Assembly: GCF_001679725.1 (NCBI RefSeq)
Contig: NZ_CP016282.1
Coordinates: forward strand, 3,782,001-3,846,000
Direction of reading: 5' to 3'
DNA from: Cryobacterium arcticum
GTDB taxonomy: Bacteria; Actinomycetota; Actinomycetes; Actinomycetales; Microbacteriaceae
DNA length: 64,000 bases
A model generated the notes under the pieces. The model did not search any database. It saw only the letters and a list, made by a program, of their open reading frames with translations, and was not told the DNA's origin. Positions 8,049-17,224 of the stretch are shown piece after piece. The position numbers and the translations under genes were made by a program. The first letter of the stretch is position 1, and the number at the start of each line of letters is the position of its first letter.

Positions 8049-8898
8049 CGATGGCGTGCACCATGTAGTCGTGGGCGTGCCGGGCCAGCTCGGGGCCGTC
8101 GTTCCAGAGGTTGCGCCAGATCGACAGGTCGTTCGACAGGGTGGGCGAGACCACGGCGGAGGAGAAGGACTCGAAGGTGATCGGGCCGCTGTAGTCGATG
8201 TCGGCGAGGGCGTGGAAAAAGGCGGAGAAGTCGATGTGGCCGCTGCCGAGATAGCCGCGGTGGTTCTCGCCGATGTGCACATAGCCGAGCCGGTCGCCGA
8301 CCAGCAGCACCGGCCGGGTGAAGTCGTCTTCTTCGATGTTCATGTGATAACTATCCAGGTGGATGAGCACATTGTCGTGACCGATGTCGTCGGCCAGGCG
8401 CAGCGCATCCGCCGCCGTGTTGATCACGTTGGTCTCGTACCGGTTGCAGATCTCCAGGCCCAGGGTCATGCCGCGGCCGGCGGCCTCGGTCGCCAGGTCC
8501 TTGAGCACGGCCACGACGTTGGCCCGGCCGGCGCTGGAGAGCGGCTGCATGTACTTGCCGAGGGCGCTGTACAGGGCTCCGGTGAAGTGGGTGCCGCCGA
8601 GCCCGGCGGTGATGGCCAGCGAGTCCTGCAGCAGGGTGGCGCCGCGGGCGACGGTGTCGGCGTCATCGCTCGACACATCCGCCGTGAACGACAGTCCGCG
8701 CGACGCGACGACACCCAGGCCGGCCTTGTCCAGGGCCGCCTTGGTAGCTGCCACGTCGAGCTGGGGCGAGTCGTGCAGCGAGAACTCGACGAGGTCGTAG
8801 CCGGCCTTCTTGGTCTCGGTGATGATGTACTCCACCTCGGTGGGGGTGGTGCCTCCGGCGAAGACGAGGGCGTGGACTCCGAGCTTGTTGACTGGCAT
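8023..8898 (-). CDS. Sugar isomerase/epimerase, D-tagatose 3-epimerase family (second copy)
   Basis: A 291-residue TIM-barrel enzyme of the AP-endonuclease-2/xylose isomerase-like family. The metal and catalytic residues of D-tagatose/D-allulose 3-epimerases can be followed: the Glu of LEICNRYETN, Asp and His of HLDSYHMN, His-Ile-Gly-Glu in HIGENHRG, and the Glu of TFESFSS. It should epimerise a ketose at C3 or isomerise a related sugar. The start MPVNKLGVHAL follows AAAGGAAG. It lies between a paralogous epimerase and the kinase, so the two epimerases may act in sequence or on different substrates. Confidence 0.85.
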   Translation of the reverse strand: MPVNKLGVHALVFAGGTTPTEVEYIITETKKAGYDLVEFSLHDSPQLDVAATKAALDKAGLGVVASRGLSFTADVSSDDADTVARGATLLQDSLAITAGLGGTHFTGALYSALGKYMQPLSSAGRANVVAVLKDLATEAAGRGMTLGLEICNRYETNVINTAADALRLADDIGHDNVLIHLDSYHMNIEEDDFTRPVLLVGDRLGYVHIGENHRGYLGSGHIDFSAFFHALADIDYSGPITFESFSSAVVSPTLSNDLSIWRNLWNDGPELARHAHDYMVHAIDGASRVYS

Positions 8899-8948
8899 GG
8901 TTCTTCCTTTGTAGGTCGTGTGGGTGGGTCGTGAGTGGGTGGTGCGGG

Positions 8949-9827
8949 TCACGCGGCGTGCGCCAGCGCCGCCGCGTCGAGCTGGGCGCGGAGGAAGGCG
9001 TACGCGTTCCGGGCCGCCAGAGCCGGGTCGGTCCACGGGTCGCGCCAGATGCCGATGGTGTCAGCGGTGTCGCGGGGGTGGATCGCGCTGGAGAACGACT
9101 CGAAGGTGATCGGCCCGGTGTAGCCGGAGAGGGCGAGCTGGCGGAACAGGCCGGGAAAGTCGAGGATCCCGGTGCCGAGGTGGCCGCGGTGGCTCTCGCT
9201 GGCGTGGATGTAGCCGAGCAGGGCGCCGGCGTCGCGCACCGCTTGGGCGAGCGAGAGCTCCTCGCTGTTGGCGTGGAAGGTGTCCAGGTGCAGCAACACG
9301 TTCTCGGCGTCGAGGTCCTCGATGAACCGCACGGTCTGCGCGGCGGTGTTCAGCAGGTTGCTCTCGTACCGGTTGACGTACTCCACCCCGATCGTGATGC
9401 CCGACGCCCGGGCCTTGTCGGCGATCCGCCGCAGCACGGCGAGTGAGTTCTGCCGCGACGCCTCGGTGGCTGGATGCGTGTACTTGACCATCGCCGAGTA
9501 CGTCACGCCGCCGATATAGCGGGCCCCGATGTCGCGGGCGAAGTCCACCGTGCGGCTCAGGAGCCGCTCGCCGTGGGCAGACACCTCGGCGTCCTCGGTG
9601 TTGATGTCGGTGCTGGCGTCGAGTGCCAGCGACACGACGGCGTCGAGACCGGTCTGCTCGAGCAGCCGAACGGTGAGCGCCAGATCGGTGGTTCGCGGAT
9701 CCACGGCGGGGATCTCGATCAGGTCGTAGCCGGCCTGGGCGCTCGACTCGATCGCGTAGCGCGCCGAGTCATCCGCCCAGTCGCCCACCCAGACCCCGGC
9801 GTGGATGCCGAGCAGGTTGCCCGTCAT
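8949..9827 (-). CDS. Sugar isomerase/epimerase, D-tagatose 3-epimerase family (first copy)
   Basis: A 292-residue paralogue of the downstream epimerase. The same active-site landmarks are present: VEYVNRYESN, HLDTFHANSEE, HASESHRG and TFESFSS. Relative to the second copy, HIGEN has become HASES, so the Glu position is kept but the loop differs and substrate choice may differ too. The start follows GGAGGCGTAGGCG and lies 3 bp past the ATPase stop, so it is translationally linked to the transporter. A ketose such as D-allulose, D-tagatose or D-fructose is the expected substrate class. Confidence 0.85.
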   Translation of the reverse strand: MTGNLLGIHAGVWVGDWADDSARYAIESSAQAGYDLIEIPAVDPRTTDLALTVRLLEQTGLDAVVSLALDASTDINTEDAEVSAHGERLLSRTVDFARDIGARYIGGVTYSAMVKYTHPATEASRQNSLAVLRRIADKARASGITIGVEYVNRYESNLLNTAAQTVRFIEDLDAENVLLHLDTFHANSEELSLAQAVRDAGALLGYIHASESHRGHLGTGILDFPGLFRQLALSGYTGPITFESFSSAIHPRDTADTIGIWRDPWTDPALAARNAYAFLRAQLDAAALAHAA

Positions 9828-9830
9828 CGC

Positions 9831-10616
9831 CTACGCCTCCTTCGCCCCGGTGATGAGCGCCACGAGCTCCTCGCCGGAGGTCTCAGCGGTGCGCCGGCCG
9901 GCCACGGCCAGGCCCGCCCGCATCACCCAGACGTGGTCGGAGAGCCGCATCACCTGGTCGAAGTTGTGGCTGATCAGCAGCACCGCCACCCCGTTGTCGC
10001 GCAGCGACTTGATGGTCTGCTCCACCTTCTCGGTCTCCTGCACGCCGAGCGCGGCGGTGGGCTCGTCCATGATCACGATCTTGCCGCCCCAGCCGGCGGC
10101 CCTGGCGATGGCCAGAGCCTGGCGCTGACCGCCGGAGAGCCGGCGCACCTTGCTGGCCACCGGCGGCACATTCACGGCCAGGTCGGTGATCAGGCGCTGC
10201 GCGGTGGACTTCATCAGTTTGCGGTTGAGGGTGCGGAACGGCCCCACGCCGTGGGTGAGTTCGCGGCCGAGGAAGAAGTTCTGCCAGACGGCGAGCTCCT
10301 CGACCAGGGCCAGGTTCTGCTGCACGGTTTCGATCTTGTGCTTCTGCGCCTCCTTGGGAGTGCCGAAGCTGACCACCTCTCCGTCGAGGGTGATGGTTCC
10401 GGAGTCCGGCGGGTGGATGCCGGAGAGGCAGCGGACGAGGGTGGACTTGCCGGCGCCGTTGTCGCCGATCAGCGCCGTGATCTCGCCGCGACGGAGTTCG
10501 ATGGAGGCGCCCTTGAGCGCGTGCACGCCGCCGAAGCTCTTCTTGATGTTGGTCGCGGAGAGCAGCACGTCGGAGTCGGTCGAGCCTGCGGCGGGGGTTG
10601 CCATGGTGTCGGTCAT
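9831..10616 (-). CDS. Sugar ABC transporter ATPase (FrcA-like, single domain)
   Basis: A 261-residue ATPase with Walker A GDNGAGKST (51-59), signature LSGGQRQ, Walker B KIVIMDEPTAAL and an H-loop ISHN. It has one nucleotide-binding domain, unlike RbsA and XylG which carry two in tandem; this matches FrcA of the fructose/ribose/mannose importer. The start overlaps the permease stop (ATGA). It energises the permease encoded just upstream. Confidence 0.9.
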   Translation of the reverse strand: MTDTMATPAAGSTDSDVLLSATNIKKSFGGVHALKGASIELRRGEITALIGDNGAGKSTLVRCLSGIHPPDSGTITLDGEVVSFGTPKEAQKHKIETVQQNLALVEELAVWQNFFLGRELTHGVGPFRTLNRKLMKSTAQRLITDLAVNVPPVASKVRRLSGGQRQALAIARAAGWGGKIVIMDEPTAALGVQETEKVEQTIKSLRDNGVAVLLISHNFDQVMRLSDHVWVMRAGLAVAGRRTAETSGEELVALITGAKEA

Positions 10617-11593
10617 TTCTTCTGGTACCTCGTGAGTAGGGCGGCCAGGACCACGACGAGTCCCACGGCGAGCGGCTGGTAGAACTGGCTCACCCCGAGC
10701 AGCGTGAGTCCGTTGGTGAGGGCGGTGAGCAGCAGGGCACCGATGATGGGGCCGACGATCTTGGCCTTGCCGCCGGTGAGGCTCACCCCACCGAGCACGA
10801 CGGCGGCGATGGCGTTGAGCAGGTACGCCGTGTTGATGGCCGGCTCGGCGGCGCCGACCCTGGCGACCAGCAGCAGCGAGGCGAGACCGGCCAGGCCGGC
10901 GCAGATGAGGTACACCGCGATGCGCACCTTCACGGCGCTGACCCCGTTGGCCACGGCGCTCTCCTCGCTGCCGCCGACCGCCTGGATGTGCAGGCCGAAG
11001 CGGGTGCGGAACATCACGAACCAGCCCGCGAGGCCCACGATCGCGGCGAGGATGATCGGGTAGCCGAACGGGCCGACCGAGCCGGAGGTGAGGGTGAGCA
11101 ACTCGGAGCTGTTCACCGTGATCGGCTTGCCGTCGGAGACGATCAGCGCGAGGCCCGTGGCCATCGACAGGGTGCCGAGGGTGACGATGAAGTCGGTCAC
11201 CTTGCCCTTGGCGATCAGCAGGCCGTTCAGGATGCCGATGATCAGGGCGGCCAGGATCGCGATCAGGGCGGAGGGAAGGAAGCCGAGCCCGGCCTGCCAG
11301 GCGATGCCGAAGCCGACAGCGCCGAAGGTCATCGTGGCCGAGATGGACAGGTCGATGCCGCCGGTGGTGATGACGAAGGCCTGTGCCACCGCGAGGATCA
11401 CGAGGATCGCGGCGGCCACGAGCATGGCCCTGATGTTGCCTAGGGTGAGGAAGCTGGGGCTCAGGATCGAGAAGACGATCACCAGGCCGACGAGGCCGAT
11501 CGGAGCGGCGTGTTCGGCCCAGAAGCTGAGCTGGCGGGTCTGGGCCAGCAGCGAGTGGAGGGCACTGGGGCGCTCGGTCGCGGTTGTTGTCAT
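10613..11593 (-). CDS. Sugar ABC transporter permease (FrcC/RbsC-like)
   Basis: A 326-residue BPD_transp_2 permease. Hydrophobic helices begin around residue 30, with the family motif VITTGGIDLSISATMTFGAV. It pairs with the single-domain ATPase and the upstream binding protein. ATG 11593 (MTTTATERPS) is used; no clear ribosome site precedes it. A short hairpin at 11642-11657 lies between it and the binding-protein gene. Confidence 0.9.
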   Translation of the reverse strand: MTTTATERPSALHSLLAQTRQLSFWAEHAAPIGLVGLVIVFSILSPSFLTLGNIRAMLVAAAILVILAVAQAFVITTGGIDLSISATMTFGAVGFGIAWQAGLGFLPSALIAILAALIIGILNGLLIAKGKVTDFIVTLGTLSMATGLALIVSDGKPITVNSSELLTLTSGSVGPFGYPIILAAIVGLAGWFVMFRTRFGLHIQAVGGSEESAVANGVSAVKVRIAVYLICAGLAGLASLLLVARVGAAEPAINTAYLLNAIAAVVLGGVSLTGGKAKIVGPIIGALLLTALTNGLTLLGVSQFYQPLAVGLVVVLAALLTRYQKK

Positions 11594-11675
11594 TGGGTGT
11601 CCATACTCGTGTGGGAAGTCGGTGCGGGGCCGGTACGCCCACCCGCTGAGGAGCGGGCGCACCGGGGTCGGGGTG

Positions 11676-12707
11676 CTACTTGTCGAGCAGGTCGGTCAGC
11701 GGGTTCTCGAAGTCTTCGAACGGCTGCGGGAACTTGGCCAGGGCGTCGGCGGCGACATCCGTGGTGACGAGAGCGGTGGGCGACTCGATAGTTGCGGGCA
11801 CGTCACCGCCACCGGCGAGGACCTCGCAGGCCTGCAGGCCCAGGGTGCCGATCGCGTAGGGGTACTGCGCCACCGTGGCGGTGAGGCCACCGTCGGCCAC
11901 CGACTGCAGGGCGTCCTTGTTGCCGTCGACGCTCACGACCACGATGGAACCAGTGAGACCGGCGTTCTCGATCGCCTTGACGATGCCGAGGCCCATGTCG
12001 TCATTGGCGGCGAAGAACGCCTTGACGTTCGGGTTGGCCGCGATGATGTCGGTCGCCGCCGTAAGGGCGAGCTCCCGCTTCCAGTCGGCGGCGGTCTCCT
12101 GGATGATGTCCAGCTTGCCGTCCACCGCGGCCTTGAAGCCGTCGATGCGGGCAGCGCTGGTGACGTCGCCGGCGATGCCGCCGATGACGGCTACCTCGCC
12201 GCTCCCCACCTGCTCGGCGATGAAGTCGCCGGCCTTGCCTCCGGCGGCCTCGTTGTCGGTGCCGATGTAGGTCTTGATGTCGATGTTGGCGGTCTTCGCG
12301 GCGTCGGCGTCGATGGGGTTGTCGATGTTGACGATGGGCGTGCCGGCCGTGGAGATCTGGCTGAGCGACTGCACGAGGTTGGTGCCGCTGATCGGGTTCA
12401 CGACGAAGCAGCCGAAGTTCTGCCCGGCGAGCGCGGTGAGTTTGTCGGCCTGGCCGGTGGTGTCGCCGATGTCGGCGGCGGCCTGAACGGTGACGTCAAC
12501 GCCGTCGGCGTCGGCCGTGTCGTTGATGCCGTCCTCCATGGCCTGGAAGAACGGGTTGTCGAGGCCCTTGATGACGGCCGCGACCTTCGCGCTGCCCTCT
12601 CCCGTCTCGGCGGCCGGGGTCGAGCATCCCGACAGGACAACGGCGATCGCCCCGAGGGAAACGACGACGCCGAGGGATCGCTTCAATGTTGCATCTTTGC
12701 GGAACAT
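11676..12707 (-). CDS. Sugar-binding lipoprotein of ABC transporter (FrcB/RbsB-like)
   Basis: A periplasmic-binding-protein family 4 lipoprotein of about 343 residues, with a signal peptide ending in the lipobox LSGC. Two ATGs lie 6 bp apart: at 12713 AAGG touches the ATG, while at 12707 AAGGATGAAG gives normal spacing, so 12707 is preferred. The motif KGLDNPFFQAMEDGI is the classic pentose/ketose-binding N-terminus. It is the first gene of the six-gene operon and divergent from a ROK repressor. The ligand is probably a ketose, given the two epimerase genes. Confidence 0.9.
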   Translation of the reverse strand: MFRKDATLKRSLGVVVSLGAIAVVLSGCSTPAAETGEGSAKVAAVIKGLDNPFFQAMEDGINDTADADGVDVTVQAAADIGDTTGQADKLTALAGQNFGCFVVNPISGTNLVQSLSQISTAGTPIVNIDNPIDADAAKTANIDIKTYIGTDNEAAGGKAGDFIAEQVGSGEVAVIGGIAGDVTSAARIDGFKAAVDGKLDIIQETAADWKRELALTAATDIIAANPNVKAFFAANDDMGLGIVKAIENAGLTGSIVVVSVDGNKDALQSVADGGLTATVAQYPYAIGTLGLQACEVLAGGGDVPATIESPTALVTTDVAADALAKFPQPFEDFENPLTDLLDK

Positions 12708-12753
12708 CTTCATCCTTGTGGATCTGGGGCACCACTGCGTGCCGGTAGATAAG

Positions 12754-12773
12754 AACTATCACTACTTTTAGTT
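12754..12773. promoter_or_regulatory. Inverted repeat in the divergent operon/ROK promoter region
   Basis: AACTATCACTACTTTTAGTT has 5-bp arms (AACTA/TAGTT) within the AT-rich 150-bp region between the frc-like operon and its divergent ROK repressor. It is a candidate operator for that repressor, placed in the operon's promoter zone. Confidence 0.4.
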
Positions 12774-12856
12774 TTCGGCAATACAAAAGTCTGGGCACTT
12801 TAGCGTGACAGATATGGCTATCATCGGATTAACCTCTTCGTCAGCTTTGGAGCGTC

Positions 12857-14068
12857 GTGAAAACTCAGGTGATCAGCTCGCATATTTCGGATGTGCTCGC
12901 GCTCTTCCGTGAGCATGGTGAACTCAGCCGCACCGACGTGATTGAGATCTCCGGTTTATCCAGGTCCACCGTCAACCAAAGGCTCACATCCCTGCACGAG
13001 GCGGGGCTGATCACGCCGGTCGGCGGCGGCGAGTCCACCGGCGGACGCCCGTCGAGCCGGTTCGCTTTCGCCCTCGATCGGGCGGTCATCCTCGCCGCCG
13101 ACATCGGCGCGTCCGGGTTCACGGTGGCCGTGTGCGACCTCGCCGGCACACCGCTGCGCGAGGCCAACCGCACCGTGAACGTGTGGGAGGGACCCGAACG
13201 CGTGCTGCAGGACGTGGTCGACTGCTTCGAGGAGCTGCGCGGAACGGCGATCGTCTGGGGCGTGGGTGTGGGGGTGCCGGGTCCGGTCGAGTTCAAGGCC
13301 GGTCGGGTGGTAAACCCGCCGATCATGACCGGCTGGGACCGTTTCGACATCGCCGGTTGGTTCGGCTCCCGGTACCGGGTTCCGGTTGTCGTGGAGAACG
13401 ACGCCAACGCGCGCGCCGTGGCCGAAGCGCGCCTGTCCGGCTCCGACAACCTGATCAGCCTCAAGCTCGGCACCGGTATCGGCTCCGGACTCTTCTTCAA
13501 CGGACAGATCGTGCGCGGCAACGACGGCGCCGCCGGCGACATCGGCCACACGCGGGCGGTGCTGGGCGATGAGGCGTCTCTGCTGCCGTGCCAGTGCGGC
13601 AACGTCGGTTGCGTCGAGGCCTACGCCGGGGGGTGGGCGCTCACCCGTGACCTCCTGGCGCTCGACATGGAGGTCGCCGGCGTCGCCGACATCGTGCGGC
13701 TCGTGAGGCAGGGCAATATCGACGCCTCCCGGCTGGTCCGGCAGGCCGGCCGGGTACTCGGCGATGCCGTGGCCGACCTCGTGAGCATTCTCAATCCGGC
13801 CCAAATCGTGATCTCGGGTCAGCTGGCCGAGTGCGAGGAGGTGCTACTCAGCGGCATCCGGGAGCGGATCTACCAGCGCACCTCGCCGCTGGCGACCCGC
13901 AACCTGCGCCTGCACACCTCGGACCTCGGCGAGTTCGTCGGCGTCACCGGGCTGGCCCTCATCACGGTCGACCGCATCCTCGACACCGACTCGATCGACG
14001 CGACCCTCTCGTCGCACGCGGGCGACGTCCCCTCACCCGGCGCCGCAGCGGTGGCAGGATTGGGCTGA
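12857..14068 (+). CDS. ROK family transcriptional repressor of the frc-like operon
   Basis: A 403-residue regulator that starts at GTG behind TTTGGAGCGTC. The winged helix-turn-helix (SRTDVIEISGLSRSTVNQRL, about residues 24-43) precedes a ROK domain with GH followed by the zinc motif CQCGNVGCVEA. It is transcribed divergently from the binding-protein gene, which suggests it represses that operon and is released by the imported or phosphorylated sugar. Confidence 0.88.
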   Translation: MKTQVISSHISDVLALFREHGELSRTDVIEISGLSRSTVNQRLTSLHEAGLITPVGGGESTGGRPSSRFAFALDRAVILAADIGASGFTVAVCDLAGTPLREANRTVNVWEGPERVLQDVVDCFEELRGTAIVWGVGVGVPGPVEFKAGRVVNPPIMTGWDRFDIAGWFGSRYRVPVVVENDANARAVAEARLSGSDNLISLKLGTGIGSGLFFNGQIVRGNDGAAGDIGHTRAVLGDEASLLPCQCGNVGCVEAYAGGWALTRDLLALDMEVAGVADIVRLVRQGNIDASRLVRQAGRVLGDAVADLVSILNPAQIVISGQLAECEEVLLSGIRERIYQRTSPLATRNLRLHTSDLGEFVGVTGLALITVDRILDTDSIDATLSSHAGDVPSPGAAAVAGLG

Positions 14069-14090
14069 ACCGAACTGGAGGGGATCCGTC

Positions 14091-14756
14091 GTGATCGAGG
14101 CTTTCGGCGCAGTCCTCCCGGTCGCCGTCGCGGTCGCGCTGAGCCCGTTCCCCATCATCGCCGTTGTTCTGGTGCTCTTGTCCCCGTCGGGTCGGTGGGC
14201 GGGGCTGGCGTTCCTGGCCGGACGGGTCGTCGGAGTGGCGGTGATAGTTCTGGCCGTGTCCGCGATCTCCGACCTCATCGAACGCTCAGAAGAGGCGTCA
14301 CCCCTCGTTGCGCTGCTTCGCGTGATCGTGGGCATCGCGCTCCTGGTGCTGGCGCTGTGGAAGTGGCGGGGCCGTCCCCGAACGGACGCCGACGCGGCCC
14401 TGCCCGGCTGGATGGGCGCGATCGAGGGCAGCTCGCCCGCCGGCGCGGCGCGGCTGGCGTTTCTGCTCTCGGTGGCCAACCCGAAGGAACTATTGCTCGG
14501 CGTGGGGGCCGGCATCACGATCGGCAGTTCCGGCCTCCCCCTGGTCGCGACGGTCACTGTGGCCGCCTGGTACACGATGGTCGCGTGTCTGAGCGTGATC
14601 GTGCCGGTGGTCCTCATCGTCGTTTCCGGCGACCGGATGCGCGGCCGGCTGGACGAGGCCAGGGGATTCCTGGTGCGCCACAACACGGCGATCATGAGCG
14701 TGGTGTTGATCGTCATCGGCGCCGCCCTCATCGGCGGCGGTCTGGCCGACCTGTGA
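14091..14756 (+). CDS. GAP/SfLAP family membrane protein
   Basis: A 221-residue integral membrane protein with about six hydrophobic segments, resembling the SfLAP/GAP family (sulfolipid-1-addressing protein Sap of mycobacteria), related to LysE-type exporters. Cues are LPVAVAVALSPFPIIAVVLV at the N-terminus and LSVANPKELLLGVGAGI mid-protein. The GTG start follows GGAGGGGATC. It lies 22 bp after the ROK repressor, so co-transcription is possible, but a functional link is not evident. Export of a lipid or small metabolite is the family inference. Confidence 0.75.
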   Translation: MIEAFGAVLPVAVAVALSPFPIIAVVLVLLSPSGRWAGLAFLAGRVVGVAVIVLAVSAISDLIERSEEASPLVALLRVIVGIALLVLALWKWRGRPRTDADAALPGWMGAIEGSSPAGAARLAFLLSVANPKELLLGVGAGITIGSSGLPLVATVTVAAWYTMVACLSVIVPVVLIVVSGDRMRGRLDEARGFLVRHNTAIMSVVLIVIGAALIGGGLADL

Positions 14757-14777
14757 GCGGTGCCCGGAGCGGGGAAG

Positions 14778-15530
14778 CTAACGAGGCAGGAGGAACTGCG
14801 CCGTGGGATCGCCGAGCGGCCCGGAAATCGTGCAGGTTGCGGTCTGCTCCGCCTCCGCCGACCCGAGGATATAGACGGTGAACACGCCATCGGAGTCCAC
14901 GACGAATTTCGGGTCGTAATCGTTGGTCGCGGTACCGGTTTCGCCCTCGAGGTTCAGAGGGATCCCTCGTTCGAAGCCCTTGCAGAGCGTCCACGCCGTG
15001 AGAGCGTCGATCGGGGTGCCCTCGGTGCGCTCCCCGCCCCCCGGCGCGAGAGCAGTGAAGGGAGCGCTGGGGGTGGAGTCGGCGGGGTCGGCCTGCAACA
15101 GGTGGAAGGTCGCGTGCGGGTCGCCGAACGTCCCGAAGACCTCGCACCAGGAATCGGTCGCGGCACGGGCACCGACCTCGCCGATGAGTTGTACGGTGAA
15201 GCCCCCGTCGGTCGAGGTGATGTTCCCGGGTCCGTAGATCCGGGTGACGGCGTGCACGCTCTGGTTGCCGTCATCACCGAAGGCCTTGCACATCGCCCAG
15301 GCGGCGAGGGCGTCGATCGGGGTGTCGGCGGTGGGAGCGGCGGTCGACGGCTCCGTGGGGGCCTGGGTGTCGGCAACGGATGCGACGGGCGCCGGAGTCG
15401 GTGCGACCATCGGCGCGCTGCACCCGGTGAGGACGATCCCCGCAACAGCGAATGCGGCCACGAGCGCTTGGCGGCGAACCCGGTCGAATCGACTGTGTGA
15501 ACGCGAATTTCCTGAACGTGAACTCGTCAT
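14778..15530 (-). CDS. Secreted lipoprotein with an internal domain duplication
   Basis: A 250-residue lipoprotein with a signal peptide ending in lipobox LTGC, then a Pro/Ala/Thr-rich linker. Two repeats of about 85 residues follow: TPIDALAAWAMCKAF and TPIDALTAWTLCKGF open them, and FGDPHATFHLLQ and LGDPTAQFLLPR close them. Each repeat has two Cys, which may form a disulfide. The start is placed at MTSSRSGNSRS. I do not recognise the family. It is monocistronic, convergent with the GAP protein and 22 bp from it. Confidence 0.75.
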   Translation of the reverse strand: MTSSRSGNSRSHSRFDRVRRQALVAAFAVAGIVLTGCSAPMVAPTPAPVASVADTQAPTEPSTAAPTADTPIDALAAWAMCKAFGDDGNQSVHAVTRIYGPGNITSTDGGFTVQLIGEVGARAATDSWCEVFGTFGDPHATFHLLQADPADSTPSAPFTALAPGGGERTEGTPIDALTAWTLCKGFERGIPLNLEGETGTATNDYDPKFVVDSDGVFTVYILGSAEAEQTATCTISGPLGDPTAQFLLPR

Positions 15531-15817
15531 GGCCCATCCCCCGCCCCGAACATCCGCAGTCCGGACAGCCACAGACTAGTGCCGGAGGAGCCTGCCGTGC
15601 ATCCTTTCTGCGGTCTCCCGGGCGGACTCGCCGCACAGCGGCCGCGCACGGCACCAGCACGCGCCACAAACGCGCGCGCACCCCGGCGGATGCGGCGATT
15701 CACTGCGGGACGCTGCATGAAAACGCCGCGAGGGCCCGGATACGCTGGTGGCGGCGCACAGCGGTGTGCGTCGCACGCACGTCGCGCCCGCGGCACTCAC
15801 GAGGACGGGAGGTTCCC

Positions 15818-17224
15818 ATGTCGAATTACATTGCAGATGCACTGGTCGGTGAGCCCGAGGTTCTCGAAGACACAGTTCTCGAAGACACGGCCGCCACCGA
15901 CCTCACCGGGTCGCCCGCGTGGCTCAGGCTCAAGCAGGCCGCCACCGCCCTGCAGGGCGTGCAGGCGCAGGACGGCTCGATCCCCGAGGCCGACGCTCAC
16001 GCGGATGCGCGGGGCTGGGTCGCCGAGATCACGGGCGCGGTCACCGAGCTGGCGCCGCGGTTCCCGCACGACGCGGAGTACCTGGCCGCGGTTGTGGTGG
16101 ACTTCGACCGCTGGGCGGCCGAGGACTTCAGCGTGCCCGACTTCTACGATTCGCTGATGGCCTTCCACCCCGAGCACCACCGGGTCGACCGCACCCGGCA
16201 CCTCGTGGTGTTCCCGATGTACACCCAGAACGGCAGTGCCAACCGGCTGGTCGAGGCCGTGCTGATCGAGGTGATCTGGCCGGAGTTCGTGGCCGAGCTG
16301 GAGCTGGAGTACACCAACAAGCTGTTCGTGCCCATCCGGTTCCTCGACTTCACGGCCGGGTACGACACCAACTCTGCGGTGCTGTTTCCCGAGACCGTGG
16401 CCATGCGGCAGATCCCCACGTTCACCTGGGGCGCGATCTTCGCCGACCGCGAAGCCGCGAGGTTCCGCACCGTGGTGAGGGCCGCGGCCGAGATCACCCG
16501 GCTGGAGCTGCCTGCCGAGGCCGTGGCGCTGCTGGATGACCAGCACCTCACCGAAGAGACCTTCGTGATGTGGGACCTCATCCACGACCGCACTCACATG
16601 CGCGGCGACCTGCCGTTCGACCCGTTCATGATCAAGCAGCGGATGCCGTTCTTCCTCTACTCGCTCGAGGAACTCCGCTGCGACCTCACCGCGTTCCGCG
16701 AATCGGTGAAGATCGAACGCGACGACTCCGCCAGCCCCGAGGCCCGCCGGCACGCCAAGCTCGTGCAGTACGCGGTGATCTTCGACCGGATCTTCCGGTT
16801 CGCGATCACCGGCACGAGGGTGCGCAACTACGACGGCCTGGGCGGACAACTGCTGTTCGCCTGGCTGCACCAGCACCACGTACTGCACTGGACCGACACG
16901 GCGCTGTCCTTCGACTGGGACGCGGTGCCCGACGTGGTCGTCGCGCTCGGCGCGCAGATCGACCAGCTGTACTGGGAGTCGATCGACCGGCCGAAGAAGG
17001 CGCACTGGCTGGCCGCCTACGAAATGCTCACGAAGACCCTCACGCCCAACCCCGCGTCCACCTGGGCTCGCGGGCTTCCGCTCGAGGTGCTCGCCGGGCC
17101 ACCCAAGGGCTACACCGACCTCGTTCTCGACGACGAGTTCCCGCTCTCGATGTTCTTCGAGGCACTCGACAAGAAGATGAAGTCGGTCATCGAGTCGACC
17201 GTGGGCATCACCGCGGATGCCTGA
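15818..17224 (+). CDS. DUF6421 family protein
   Basis: A 468-residue soluble protein of the actinobacterial DUF6421 family, function unknown. It starts MSNYIADALVGE behind ACGGGAGGTTCCC. Conserved-looking stretches are VVFPMYTQNGSANRLVEAV, WDLIHDRTHMRGDLPFDPF and RNYDGLGGQLLFAWLHQHH; the many His, Asp and Glu residues would suit a metal site, which is speculation. The stop overlaps the start of an SDR gene by 8 bp, an arrangement implying coupled expression. The 287 bp upstream (15531-15817) hold no other gene that I can support. Confidence 0.85.
   Translation: MSNYIADALVGEPEVLEDTVLEDTAATDLTGSPAWLRLKQAATALQGVQAQDGSIPEADAHADARGWVAEITGAVTELAPRFPHDAEYLAAVVVDFDRWAAEDFSVPDFYDSLMAFHPEHHRVDRTRHLVVFPMYTQNGSANRLVEAVLIEVIWPEFVAELELEYTNKLFVPIRFLDFTAGYDTNSAVLFPETVAMRQIPTFTWGAIFADREAARFRTVVRAAAEITRLELPAEAVALLDDQHLTEETFVMWDLIHDRTHMRGDLPFDPFMIKQRMPFFLYSLEELRCDLTAFRESVKIERDDSASPEARRHAKLVQYAVIFDRIFRFAITGTRVRNYDGLGGQLLFAWLHQHHVLHWTDTALSFDWDAVPDVVVALGAQIDQLYWESIDRPKKAHWLAAYEMLTKTLTPNPASTWARGLPLEVLAGPPKGYTDLVLDDEFPLSMFFEALDKKMKSVIESTVGITADA

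Noticed and set aside
15531..15817. Possible genes in the 287-bp stretch before the DUF6421 gene
   Set aside because: Frames here are short, Arg-rich and without ribosome sites or similarity I recognise.
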